A model generated the notes under the pieces. It was given only the letters and a program-made list of their open reading frames with translations. It ran no database searches and was not told the origin of the DNA. 64,000 nt of DNA from Paramecium sonneborni (taxonomy: Eukaryota > Ciliophora > Oligohymenophorea > Peniculida > Parameciidae), in the NCBI GenBank assembly GCA_905182985.1, contig CAJJDN010000063.1, forward strand, positions 459,591-523,590, in the 5' to 3' direction. Position 1 is the first letter of the stretch, and each line of letters opens with the position of its first letter. Below are positions 9,511 through 22,329 of the stretch, piece after piece. The position numbers and the translations under genes were made by a program.

Positions 9511-12500
9511 TCATTACTAAATAAAGATAAAAATGCCAATTCCATTTTCTAAGACAGAAAATAATGAAAAAAGAATAGTTTTTGATATGCTTGAATAGTT
9601 TTAAATCTTAACGATTAAAGTAAAAAGGCAAATTAAGAATATAATTAAAAGAATACCAGGAAAATTGTATTTTAATTTTAAGACCTAATTAACTGTAATC
9701 GAACCAACTTTTTGCTCAGTCTGATTGTTAGTTTAATTAGTAATATTTTCATTTATAAAATAATCTTGATTAACACATTAATTTAAATAGAGATCTAAAT
9801 TTGAATTGCATTCTAAACATATTTCTTAATCCAAATACACACATTTAGTACACTGTCCTATTGAACAAGGATAACATTAATGATTTAATCCATAATAACT
9901 TATTGGACATTCATTAAAACAAGAAAAATTATGTAAATATCCAACTTTGCAAATTGTGCATTTCTCAAAACTTTCACATTCACTACAATCAGTTGAACAA
10001 TATAAAGATATAGTTTATTTAAAATTTCCTTACTATTTAATAATTCCTTAATAAAAGGTTGTAAGTTTATATGAGAATTAATAGATATATTAATTTTTAA
10101 CTGTAAAAAATCTAAATGGAATTTCTAAAAATTTTTATCCTTCTTAAGTGATTATGACAGACTAATTCTATTGTTATTGACAATTTTCACAAAAAATTAT
10201 AATATTACCATCATACAGAATCTAATCTACCTTATCTTATAATGAAAATCTTAATAATGCTTCTTTCATTTATAAAAATTTATAATCTATCAAATTTATC
10301 ATAGAATTTTAAATTAATTAATATTCCCAATCTTAAAATTAAGAAATGAAAATAGCTATCTAATTTTCTTATTTATCTACTAAAATAAATTACCATTCTA
10401 TTAATACAGGTTTTATTGGATTCTTAGGTTAAGATATAAGAAGTCGCATTACTTATTTTTTTTAGATAGGTGGTAAATTTATTATTTTACTATTACAATC
10501 AAATTGATTTTAATTTATATGTAAGATTTAACATTTGAGAGGTTCATTCATCAACAAAGAAGATGGATAAATAATTTTCAATTTATCTGATTCTAAAACA
10601 TCACATGGTAATTCAAAAGTAAATAACCATTAATTTAATTAATTTAATTTTTTAGTAATTACTTCAGGAACTATTTTGAATTTATTTGGTTTAAATAATA
10701 ATTTTTATTCAAATTAACTCTTCTAACATTAATTTTCATATGTTTAAATTATAAAATTTGATTCTTTTGCTAATCTAGGTGTTTCTATACCTTTTATAAT
10801 AACATCTGTATTTTTTAATAATTAAATTGTTGAAGAATCTAATTTTAAGCAATTTTGGCAAGTTATATCATTTAAATTAATTGATTTTTCAAATTAAATT
10901 TTAATTCCAAATTCACTTTTTAATGATATTTATAGATTAGATTTACTTAAAGTGAATTCATTACTAAAACTTATTTATTAAACTTAAATTATTTAATTTG
11001 GTTATTAAATAAGTATTACATTTTTGTATAATTACTCTCTAAATTAATTATTTTAATAAGCCTACGATTCAAATCTATTTGTCTAACAAATAGTAGATGG
11101 ATTTTTTATTCTAAAAGTAAATTAAAATGATTATCCATTTAAATTTTTAGACAAACTAGGAGTCAGATTTAATTCTTATGGAAATTGAATATGGATCTCA
11201 CCATTTATAATAGGATTTTACAATTCAATATTTATATAGAGATTGGTTTCTTCATCTACTATTTCAGTATCTCTAGTAACTATAAAGTTCTTATATTCAT
11301 TTGGTTATATAGAATATATAAAATTTCCTTTTAAACTTGGGCTAATTTTATTAATTTAAATAGAGAATGTCACATTTGACTTATATTCTAAATTAATAAA
11401 TTATAATTCAACCTTTACTTTAAATTAATCTAATTATTGATCATTAAATTAACTTATATAAATTACTTTATCATTCTAAACAAATGATTATTTTATATCA
11501 TTGATGATTATTTATTCGATTAGTAATTTTTATGATAGAGTTATTTAAAGATCTGATTTAGAAAGTATATATTGTTAAGAATCTAAAAATAATTTTAAAA
11601 GAGTTTATTAAGCAGCATAACAATTTGTACTTGCTAAAAGATTATAATTTAAATTTACTTTATATTATTCTTTCAATTTCTGCTGGAGCATATGCACTAA
11701 AGGTAAATTAGTCTTCAGCTATTTTATTTTGTTCTTCAAAAATTTTAAGATTGGCTGTATATATTTCTAAATTAGATGGGAATGAAAAATTATGAATTAT
11801 AAATGATTGCTTACTTTCATTATAAAGGAATTCTCTATCTCTATTTTAAACATAAATTATATTGCCTTTTGATCTGCAGAATTAGTTTTATGATAAACCT
11901 ATAAAATCTGAACAGGAAATATAAAGACTTGTAAAAACTGGAAACTCTAATTAAATTTATAAGTCTACAAACATTATTGGCATTTGTAATAGGCTAAAAA
12001 AGTCCAATTCAAAAGATAATTAAATACTTGATCTTTCAAATGTAACACCTTTTCCTAATATACTAGATTTCAATTAAATGCCCTTTATTTCTATTACTAA
12101 AAATATAGTTAGCATTGTTTATCCATTAAAAATACCAACTTATATATTTTTTTATCCAGGATTTGATGGATTTATTATATTAGTTAAGATTAAATCAAAG
12201 GAAGAAACGTATGAATCATCCGAAGTATATTTAATAATAGGAGGTTCAACACTTATTTGATAATTACTACTAGCAGTAAAATCCTTATCCCTCATATCAA
12301 ATTCATTAAAAGTTATTCCTATAAACCTTGTAATTTTTGCTTTCCTTGTTTCCGATAATATTAAGTTTAAATTAAGATCATTTTAAGAGTTAATCATTTC
12401 ATTACTATAAGTAAGTAAAACATCAATTCCCTATTCACTTTACCTCAACTCAAATTAAGTTGCCTAAAAGATTAGGATAGATAGAAGTATTAATTTTTAT

Positions 12501-12520
12501 ATCATTTATTAGTTAAACAT
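9511..12520 (-). CDS. Large secreted/type I membrane protein with furin-like Cys-rich region
   Basis: About 994 aa after removing one 25-nt intron (11634-11658). It begins with a signal peptide (MIQKLILLSILIFQATQFE; Met at 12505, or 15 bases earlier at 12520). A long beta-rich extracellular part with few Cys follows. Near the C-terminus is a Cys-rich furin-like segment (STDCSECESFEKCTICKVGY, then further CxxC pairs), then one membrane span (FPGILLIIFLICLFTLIVKI) and a short cytoplasmic tail. This architecture is typical of expanded Paramecium cell-surface families with furin-like repeats. The upstream frame stays open to 12735, but the signal peptide argues for the start chosen here. Ligand unknown. 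Confidence 0.7.
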
Positions 12521-12804
12521 TATGATTTATAACGAAATCCAATTCTAATATTTTAACTATTTATTTTTAGAAAATTTCCACTCAAATATGACTTTTTTCA
12601 CTAAAAATAATATTTATATAAATATATTATTTAAATAATAAGAATTATATTCATATAGTAGTTGTTTTATTTTATTGATCTCTTTCTCATTTTGCTTATA
12701 GATTATTTATAAATCAAATATCTGGTTTTTCATACTAACATTAATATGATTAAGTTAAAACTATATAATTAAAACAAATATTAAATTTATCAAATATATA
12801 TACA

Positions 12805-13092
12805 ATGATGCACTCAAAATTTTAGAAAGAAATATTGCAATTTTATAGATCAGTGATAAAGTGGGCTAACCTTAAGCCAGAGCCTGCAAGATCAACAATT
12901 AAGTAGTATGCTTAAAATGAATACAGAAAGAATTAAAATATTCCTAAAAAGAAGTTTGATAGAGTATTATTTATAAAATATATTAGATTGAATTTCTCTT
13001 TAGATAAGGAAAGAATAAATATGAAATATGGAAAGTAAAAAATTATAATATCATATTAGGATGCAAAAATTGACCAAATATAAATCAAATGA
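12805..13092 (+). CDS. LYR-motif protein, SDHAF1-like succinate dehydrogenase assembly factor
   Basis: 79 aa, introns 12964-12986 (23 nt) and 13035-13059 (25 nt). The N-terminal helix has LQFYRSV, a variant LYR motif, and IPKKKFDRIEFLFRQGKNKY matches the IE-Y/F-L-Y/F-RRG motif of SDHAF1. The family works in mitochondria, helping insert Fe-S clusters into the SDHB subunit of complex II. Length and motif spacing fit. A tyrosine-arginine pair is kept although Leu is replaced by Phe in the LYR core. Confidence 0.8.
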
Positions 13093-13117
13093 TTTATAGT
13101 AAAAATTTATCATATTT

Positions 13118-13658
13118 TCATGACTTACTTTTTTTGTTTTTTTCTAAAACTTAACAAGGTTTATCACATTCTGTATGTATACAATGATGACGTTTAACAA
13201 CTTACTTACAACATTTGCATTCTTTTTCCTTTGATTTTCTTCTCTTTCTTGTTTTTCCTATCTAAGAATCTGATTAACTATCTAATTAAAAATCGTCTTC
13301 CTTAGGCATCAAATCTTCTAAATTTACTTGAACTGGTAAGTCAGCTATAAAATAGAATTTTGTATTTGAAATACGTGAATTCTTTACTTTAATTACATCT
13401 AAAAGTTTCGTAATTTAATCATTTGGTAATCTTTCAAAAATCTTAATCAAATCATCACTAATTTTTCTTGATATTTTTATTTATCCACTATCATCATTAA
13501 GTTTGGCTTTCTTTTTTATTTATTCATTCTCACTATCAGATATATTTTATTGTATTTATTAATAATCTTTTTTCCTTATTTTTTAAATCTAGCAAATACT
13601 TATTTCCTTATTTTGAAGACTGAGAGTAAAACTCAGAGGAATCAGAATTATCACACAT
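13118..13658 (-). CDS. NET-domain-like nuclear protein
   Basis: 171 aa with one 25-nt intron near the N-terminus. The centre reads KISDDLIKIFERLPNDQITK then LLDVIKVKN and FIADLPVQVNLEDLMP, the pattern of the extra-terminal (NET) domain of BET proteins: LP-x-Q-x-x-x-L-x-x-I-I ... D-L-x-x-L. Acidic/serine-rich regions flank it, with a basic KTRKRRKSKEK stretch, and a Cys/His-rich end (CKCCKQVVKRHHCIHTEC) could bind zinc. No bromodomain is present; a separate bromodomain gene lies at 48.5 kb. A chromatin adaptor is a reasonable inference; confidence is moderate because the domain is short. Confidence 0.6.
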
Positions 13659-14147
13659 CTTTACTTATATAATTTTAATAAATAAATAATTCAATACATT
13701 TTATTTGCATTCTTAGTTAATTATTGATTTAATCATGACACCTTAATTGAGAAAAAATTGATTGCACAATTAATTAAAATAATAATTCCAATCTTAATTA
13801 CAATTGAAGAATTAAATTTTTTTGTAATTAAACTAATTATTTCAAAAAATGTATAGAGTATCAATTTTATTTAGTGGACATACTTTTGTTAATCTTAATT
13901 AAATTTAAAAAGAATTAATTGAATTTAAGATAATTAATAAAGAACTATCACTAAAATCAAAATAAATTCAATATCTAAAGTATCAAATTTGAATATATCT
14001 TATAGTAGTAATTATTTAGATTTAATAAGATAGTATATGACAAAATTGAGGTGAATAATTAAAAATTCATTTTTTCACTTTATTAATCACTTTTATATAT
14101 AAAAGTTAAGTTTTAACGATTATAATAATTTATTTAATATTAACAGA
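13659..14147. other. Divergent intergenic region
   Basis: About 490 bp between divergent starts. It must hold both promoters. No clear TATA-type element can be singled out in this composition, and no other gene is seen. Confidence 0.4.
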
Positions 14148-15169
14148 ATGATCATTGAAAATCAAAGATGTTTTGGTAAAGAAATAGTAAATTCGACAAT
14201 GCATTAATAAAAGGAGATAGGAATGATTATGGAAAAACATAAAAAACCTTTTTCGATAATTCCAAAGGTTTTTGCAATGAGTATGGATGAAAAAGAGAAT
14301 AAAATATTTAGAAAAGAATAGGAAAAATGGTAAATAGAGATAGAATTAGACAAGAGTAAAGAGCTAAAAAATCCATAAAATGTAGAATTATATTCAGATG
14401 AGATTTTACAACACTTATTGATTGAAGAAGTATAATAATTAGACTATTATAGAATAAATACATAATAAATTAGTATATGACAATTGAGTAATAGCCAGAT
14501 ATAAATATAAAAATGAGAGCGATTCTAGTTGATTGGTTAATAGATGTGCATGCTAAATTTAGATTAAAGGATGAAACTCTTTATATTACAATATCTTTGA
14601 TTGATCGATATTTAGCTTTGGCTTAAGTGACAAGAATGAGACTCTAATTAGTAGGAGTGGCAGCATTGTTTATTGCATGTAAATATGAAGAAATCTATCC
14701 ACCTGCTTTAAAAGATTTTGTTTACATAACAGATAATGCATATGTTAAAAATGATGTCTTAGAAATGGAAGGTTTAATTTTATAGGCTTTAAATTTTAAT
14801 ATTTGTAATCCTACAGCTTTTTAGTTTTTACAAAAATATTCGACAGATTTAGATCCTAAAGATAAAGCGTTAGCATAATATATATTGGAATTAGCTTTGG
14901 TTGAATATAAATTTATTATTTATAAACCATCTTTAATTGCATAATCTGTTATATTTTTAGTTAAAAAGATTAGGTAAAACTTTTATAATTATTATAGAAC
15001 ACCTACTTATAAAACATAATATGAAAATTAATTAAAGATTTGTGCTAAAGAATTATGTGCATTACTTTAATCTGCAGATTTGACTTCGTTACAAGCAGTT
15101 AAAAAGAAATTTAATTCTACTAAGTTTTTTGAAGTTTCAAGAATTAAAGTAGAAAAATCAAATAAATGA
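14148..15169 (+). CDS. B-type mitotic cyclin
   Basis: 332 aa with one 23-nt intron in the middle of the linker. A complete cyclin box is present: [56 protein letters not shown] and the following MEGLILQALNFNI. The second cyclin fold continues to the C-terminus ([14 protein letters not shown]). [13 protein letters not shown] is the signature of A/B cyclins and binds a CDK. I saw no obvious RxxL destruction box near the N-terminus, so regulated degradation may use another degron. Start is the first Met in frame. Confidence 0.9.
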
Positions 15170-15244
15170 TATTAGTTTATAATGTGTTGTGTTTCTTTGA
15201 CTTTTACTCAAATTATAAAATAGTAGTTATTAATTACTTATTAA

Positions 15245-18200
15245 ATGAGTTTATAATAAAAATCATCTTGGGCATAATATAATTCACCTAATATACAATA
15301 GCCAAATAGTCCATATTCTGAATAGCTCTCAAGAAAAGATTAAATAGAAGAGTAATAGGATGTTATTGAAGAAAAATACTTTGTAAAGAAGGTTGGATCA
15401 AATTAGAATTAACGATTTGAAAGTGATTTTACAGTTCAAGATTAAGATAAACGTACTTATTTAGATTTAAATAAATAGGAAATATATTACATTAAACTGC
15501 ATTAAGATAAGATGCTAGAATTCTTGAACTTTTAATATTAGATTATTAAAATCTACTTAAAGAAAATAAAAAATAAGAAAGATTAAGAAATAAGAGAAGA
15601 ATCTCATCAATTTAAAATGATGAAAATGATGAAAATGATGATGAATAAATTATTGAAATAGATTTTGATATTGAAGATTATTAATTTTCAGAAATATAAG
15701 ATTAAGTAAAGAAGTATGTTTAATAACCAGATATTTTTGGATGTACTCCTATTTAAATCTGTTGTTTTTTAAATGATTCTAAAAAAAATTAAAATAGATA
15801 AGAATGTTTGAAAATTTTAATTGAAAATGGATCAGATGTAAATGAAGTTAATCCACATAATTAATGGAGACCTTTACATTGGTGTTCATTTTATGGTGAT
15901 AAATCTAGTGTTCAATTATTGTTATAAAACAAAGCCTATTCATTTTTATGTGATAATAATGGTTTTTACCCAATAGATTTATCAGGCAAAAATAAACATG
16001 TTTAAGTTCTAGAAATTTTAATAGAAAATCTAGTTGACTTTTTAAGTGACTGTTAATTATTTTGGAATGACTAATTGAGAGGAAAAAAAGAAGATGAATT
16101 TATTGAATTTTAAGAAATTTGCTTAAAATATGAAGCTGAATTATAAAATCCACTACTTTATACAAAAATTTTATTTTGGTGTTGTAAATTTGAATTTAAT
16201 AGATTCATCATAAAGATTCTTTAAAGTTTACCTAGAATTTATATTATGTATCCAATTAAATCTTTAGATTCTTAAACTTGTCTCCATGCTTGTTGTTCTA
16301 GTAATAATTCAGAAGCTTTAAAAATGATAATTAAATTTGAAATATTGGATTTATCAAAAATGAAACCTGAATCAGGTTAATCAAAGAAATAATTAAAAAA
16401 AGAATTAAGGAGATAAGAATACTTTTGTAAACCTATGAACTAATATTTAGAGTAAATTACAAAAAATGAAATTCATGGAATAAATCTAATTTTATAAAAA
16501 AAAGACACTTAGATATATAAAGAAAGGTATTATCATGAACTTTAAAGATATTTATAATAAGATTAAATTTATAAACAAGAACTTGCAAAAATTAATTATC
16601 TAATTTTAAAATTGAAAGATTTAGAAACTTATGGTTTAGCAAAATAATTATTTTGTAGGAATGTTTTAAACATAAATGTAAAAGATAATCATGGAAATAC
16701 ACCTTTACATTTAGCATCTTTAAATGGGGATTAAAAAATTATTAAATTTCTTTTAAATAAATATGCTGACCCTGAAGCAGAAAATAATGAATTCTTTAGA
16801 GCAAAATAATTAACTAGAGATTTTGCAACATAATTATATTATGATGGTCTTATAAAAAAATAAAAATATATGATTGGTTAATCATAATTATTATAATCTT
16901 TTGAATTAATATTTTCAAAACATAGATAAAAGAAATCAAAAATTAGTACAAATTTTGAAGACTAATATAATTTAACTGAAAATATCAAATAGAAATCAAA
17001 ATACTATAGAATGTAATTGAAAACTAGAAAATAAGGAAAAATATCATCTTAAAAAAAGAAATAAAAAGATATTTCTAAATTTGATTAGTTTGAAACTCCA
17101 GATCTTAGAACATCTACTGGAAAAGAAAAATCAAATTTAATTATAAAACCTAAAAAAACAAAAATACCCACAAATAAAATTATTCCTTTAGATTTAGATC
17201 CTTAAACAACAAATAAAAAAAAACCAAGAAATTAATATGATCAAGTTGAATAATTAATGTTATTTTCTATTTAATTATTTGTTCCAGATTTAGTAATAAA
17301 ATTTGATTAATCTGTTTAAGTAAATATAATGGATTATTTAACATTAAATAAATCTTCCAAATCAGATGAATAGAAAAAGTTAATAGAGTAATAAATAAAC
17401 TTTTAAATAGATCTTTTATCAAAAGCAGAGTTTGAAATTTATATGATGAAATCTTTTATTTCAGAAGATTACATCTATTTAATGTTAAGAATAAAGGAAG
17501 AAAAGTTGGAAAAGTTGGCATAAGAAATGGAAATGTAAATTAAGTTAATTGATTCTTATGATTTAGAATAATTTAAAATTAAACAAAGAAATTAATTTGA
17601 ACCTTTTAGATCCAGTTAAAGATAGAAAATTGTATATGAACATTTAAGGAAATCAATAAATTTAGAATCATTACTAAAATCAAAATTAATACATTCATGT
17701 TATGCAATGCATACATCAGGTGGTATTTAGATAGTTAAAAAAGAATGGCAAAAATTATTTTATGGAATTATTCCATAACCAATTTGTTAAATAAAAGATT
17801 ATTTAAGTGAAGGGAAAGGAAGGAACTTTACATCATTAACTACAATGAGATTATATTTTGGAGAATAAATTTCTTTCTTTTTTGCATGGATAAGTTATCT
17901 TACTTGTTTTTCTTTAATTATTGCAATACCAGGATTGATTCTTTAAATATATGTCATTATATATGACTTCTAATCTGAAATATTACCATATTGGGTATTG
18001 ATTGTAACAATTTGGTCAACTGTATAAACAGAATTATGGAAAAGAAAAACTTCAGAAATTAATACAAGATGGGGTTGTATTGATTAAATGCTTTAAGCTG
18101 AATCCTCTTATTATGAAGGTCCTTTGAAAGATAAATTCTCAGGTGATGAAGAAATAAATAATATAAGTAAAAAATTAACAAAGCATCAACAAATAACAAA

Positions 18201-20614
18201 AATGGCAGCTTATTTTGCTATTTTTTTAGTTTTATTAGCTGTTTTTCTTTTTGGAAGTTTTGCTATTGTTTACGGAATAGATTTACTTAGAAGAGATGTT
18301 TAATCTTATAAAGGTGTAGTATTTTTACTAGGTGCTTTGTAGGCAATTTCTATTCAAATATTAAATATATTATTTCATTATTTCTCTAAATGGTATGCTG
18401 ATTAAGAAAATCATAAATTTGAATTAAGTTATGAAAAATCTTTAATTTATAAGAATGTATTTTTTAGATTCATAAATTCATATATGCCTTTAGTATATAT
18501 TATAGTTACTGGATAAGATTATGGTTTAGAAGATATTTTTTATTTTCTTATTCCATTAGTTCTTGTTAAAAAAGCATATTATATATTAATTGATTTTTTG
18601 ATTCCTGCATTATTTATTCGGGCAAAAATAAGAATTTATTTTTAAAAAGTGAAAGAAGCTTATTAAACATAAAAAGAAAAGAGAAAAAACAATAATAAAT
18701 AATTAAATTATTTGGATGAAATTGAATAATTTTGGATTTATGATGAATTCAAAAAAAATTATAATATATAAAATTAATCATAAGAAGATATGATTGAAAT
18801 TTCATTTTTAGAATCTGCATCTAGAACTGTACTTAAAGTAGAAAGTGAGGAAATAATAGCGGAAAAGTTATTAGAACAAATTTAGAACCAAAAATTAATT
18901 TATCAACCTTTTGAAACAAAGATTGATACTGATGCTATTGAATTAAATTCATTTAAAGAAGATTTTGGAGGAACATTAGATTATTTTATGGAGGCTGTTA
19001 CTGATTATGGATACTTTATTTTATTTTCAGCTGCTTTTCCAATAGGTCCTTTTATAGGGATAATCATAAATATAGTAGAAATTCAAATGAAACTTTATAA
19101 ATTAATTTATATGACTAAAAGAATAAAAAGTGAAAGGATGCCTGGAATTGGTTAATGGTTAAATATTTTAGAATTTTTAAGCGCAATTGGTGTATTTACT
19201 AATTTTGTTTTATTATATTTTAAACATAAAGATGCTACTTTAAAGATGTTTACTAATGATATTAATTAAATTAAAGATTATGACTTAGAATTATGGTATT
19301 TTATAAGTTGTGTGATTGCAGTAACTTTAATAAAAATTCTAGTTAGAGAATTGATACCAGATAGGCCAGATTGGGTAATAGAAGAGATTGATAAAATAAA
19401 TCACAGGGAATTGGTTGAACAATAAGAAAAAGCAAAATAAAAATTAAAGGAGATGTAAGAGCTTCTTTTACACTTAAGGTATTTTATTAAAAAATATATT
19501 AAGAGATGAAAATACTAAATTGGAAAAGGAAACAGATGAATAAGAAAATAAAAGTTAATTTGAAATGAAATAGTTGGATGCTGAAATAAATAAATTAGAA
19601 TTGTAGTTTTAAAATATATCCAGATATAAGAAGATTGATAAAATAATAATTACAGAGTATGATATGATAGTATTAAATGTACTAAAAAATAGATATTATC
19701 AATTCGATAATATTTTATTGACAAAAAGATTACTTTAATTAATTGAAATGAGATCTTGTATTATTTAAGTTTGTTAAGAGTGTGGTAAAAGTCCAGCTAT
19801 TCTTGAATGTTTAGAATGTTAAGAAAATTTTTGTGCATAATGTTATTAAAAGTTTCATTCTATTATTCGATAAATGCAGCATTAAGTAAAATTAAATGTG
19901 AAGAAAAATTAAATTTTAGAGTAAATTGAATTAAATGTGGTATAAATTGAAAAGGTATAAAAATAAGTAACAACAGAATTATAAAAATAATTAAAAAAAT
20001 AAATAGAGGTTGCACATCCTAAAAGAAATTGGAAGAAAATAGAATATTTCTACATACCTTTATAATTACAAAGTGGATAACCAAAATTAAATGATTTGTA
20101 TAAAGAATTTGGAGATTTTTATATAAAAAGTACAGGCTTAGAATTTAGAGACTTTACAATATCTATAGAAAAGATTCTTCCAGTTAAAGATGTAAGAATA
20201 GTTGATGATCCAACATTAAGAATAGAAGACAAAATTTTTTTGAATCGAATAGCTTTTTAATTATTTAGTAAAAAAAAGGATTCTGCTGAAATTTAATAAT
20301 TCTTGAAATAATGTTAAATTCTATAAACAGGATAATTGGAATAAAGAATCTTTATGTTCTTTGATTTCATAGATATTAATGAAGATGAATAAATATAAAA
20401 GAGTGAATTAGAGAGTTTATTTTTAGTATCTTTTGTTTAGGATGTGAGAACAAATAAAAGAGTTTATGAAATAGTTGATTAATTCTTTACAAATAATACA
20501 CAAGTAAGATTGAAAAGGGATATATCCTAAGAATTTTTTAATAAAATGAATCGAAGTGAAGAATTTCGAACATTTTTAGAAGCCTTACTCTAAGTATAAA
20601 GTGTAAAATGTTGA
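15245..20614 (+). CDS. Ankyrin repeat - TMEM16/anoctamin - B-box - EF-hand protein
   Basis: 1772 aa with two introns (15453-15478, 26 nt; 19479-19503, 25 nt); the arithmetic closes exactly. Ankyrin repeats lie at about residues 70-520 (LIENGSDVNEVNPHNQWRPL, DNHGNTPLHLASLNGDQKII). A TMEM16 transmembrane core follows at about 820-1370 (FGEQISFFFAWISYLTCFSL, TVQTELWKRKTSEINTRWG, then MPLVYIIVTGQDYG and FSAAFPIGPFIGIIINIVE). After a coiled coil come a B-box-like zinc finger at about 1490 (CQEC, CLEC, CAQC, then His residues) and an EF-hand loop DINEDEQIQKSE at about 1690. TMEM16 proteins are Ca2+-activated chloride channels or lipid scramblases. The fusion after TMEM16 depends on the second intron; without it the protein ends in KKYIKR at 19509. 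Confidence 0.8.
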
Positions 20615-20754
20615 TATAATAATAATAGAATGAATTAATTTTTGTAATATTAAGGATAATTTCTTAATAGATTATAAAGGTTATTATTTATTTTTGAGTA
20701 CTAAATAAACCTTGAAACAAATAATATTGAATATATTTAATATAAAGATGAATT

Positions 20755-21837
20755 TCATCTTCCTGACCATGATGCAACTTATTTCTTGAATATAATGATA
20801 ACCTATTCAATAATAGCATTTTCTTCATCTCTCTTAGCTTTGGCTTCTGCATAGTCTGCTCTCTTGTTTTCTAAATCAGATTAAGCTTAATCTAAAGCAT
20901 CTTATGACTCTTAGAGAATAATCTTAGATTTAGCTTATTAGGCTAAGGCAGCTTGAATTTACTAAAGAGATTATTAATATCTTATCTTACAGTTGCCAAT
21001 CTGTCTGCATATACTTATTTTCTTTCATATTCAACTTTGAGGTTGCTTACTTCAGCTTCACTCAATGATACCCATCCAGCTAATTCCCATGAAGCATTAA
21101 TTTCATTAACTTCAAGAGCTTCAAGAGATGCTTATAAATTAGCTTCAAGTGATTCTAAAACAGATAATACTCTTTCTGCTAATGTTGCTCCTCTACTTAC
21201 AGAACCATCTTCTTATTTGTTGGCCAATTAGAGGAATGATTTCAATTCTTATTCTTAGAATGTATTACTGTATTGCTTTAATTTATCAGCAACACTGTGA
21301 ACTTAAACTAATTCAAAAGAATCTCCATTAATTATATATCCTGCAACATCTTATTTAAGTACTCTCACTACTTCAAGTGCTTCTCTATTTTATTTTATTG
21401 ATCTAACAAATAATTAATTGCTAAGACACTATTCATCTAAAAGGACTTAAATCTTTCTTGCTATTTCATCTTATCTTTATTCATTCCAAGCTAGATAATT
21501 TTTTGTATCTTAGAGTTCTTATTCAAATTATGCTCTATTTTCAATTGATTATTAAAACAATTTTTAGTTGAGACTCTTTATTTTTGTAAATTGTTCGATT
21601 GTTCTAAAATTAATTAAATAATTACTGTGCTCCAACCCATTCATCTGTTTCATTCTTTTAATCAGCAGCAAATTAAGCATCTTTGTTTGATTAAATCAAA
21701 TCATTCAATAATCCAAATACTGTATCAATAGCATCACTAGCCTTTGTTCCTGTTTGGAGGAGAGCAAGAATTTAATCTTAAGTTGATGTTGCTGATGCTA
21801 ATGTGACCAACAATACAAGGGCGATTGCCAATTTCAT
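20755..21837 (-). CDS. Trichocyst matrix protein (TMP family)
   Basis: 343 aa, two introns (22 and 29 nt). It opens with a signal peptide MKLAIALVLLVTLASATS and continues with TGTKASDAIDTVFGLLNDLI, the recognisable start of Paramecium trichocyst matrix precursors, then long heptad-rich helices (EQELQDTKNYLAWNEQRQDE, LEARVLSVLESLEANLQ-like blocks). These proteins enter the secretory pathway, are processed, and form the crystalline shaft expelled by exocytosis. They belong to a large multigene family. No break was seen. Confidence 0.85.
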
Positions 21838-22065
21838 TATTTTATTAATATACTCATAAAAACGGGTAATTCAATTAAATATCAATCCAAATATAATTAT
21901 TTGTGTATTTTTATAAACCACAAATTTTCAATTATTTTAAGCATATTTTATTCAATATTAAACCGAATTCTTATCATTTCACTATTTAATCAAAACCTAA
22001 TTAATTCCACTAACACCTACAAAATTATTTGTTGATTATATTTTAACTATTAAAAAAAGAGTGCT

Positions 22066-22236
22066 ATGAATGATCGATTACTAATTTCTACAATGGAACC
22101 ATCCAATAGTAATAGAATAATAAACTTTCTTAGTAGATTTCATGTATTTGAAAGAGAAATCTCATTATTTGAGAATCATCTAAAATATCAAGTCCTAAAT
22201 GCTTAAGATATTGTAAATGTAATTATATTTTTTTGA
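22066..22236 (+). CDS. Possible small hypothetical protein
   Basis: A 56-aa frame beginning MNDRLLISTMEPSNSNRIIN and continuing FLSRFHVFEREISLFENHLK. Composition is coding-like up to DIV, after which it becomes hydrophobic and stops, so a 3' intron may start at the GTAAATG there. No family recognised and no way to confirm it by eye. The rest of the 490-bp gap (21838-22329) shows nothing. Confidence 0.3.
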
Positions 22237-22329
22237 CTAATGGCTATGAACTTTTAATGAGTCATTAAAATTGTTGTTTTTATGTATCAATATTTATGAA
22301 TATGAAGAATATTAATTATAAAATAAAAA

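Noticed and set aside
12521..12735. N-terminal extension of the Cys-rich membrane protein
   Set aside because: The frame is open but would bury the signal peptide; the later Met gives a normal secretory start.
19479..19520. Separate gene starting after the anoctamin
   Set aside because: The downstream frame has no good start, its coiled coil continues the anoctamin tail, and a 25-nt intron joins them exactly.
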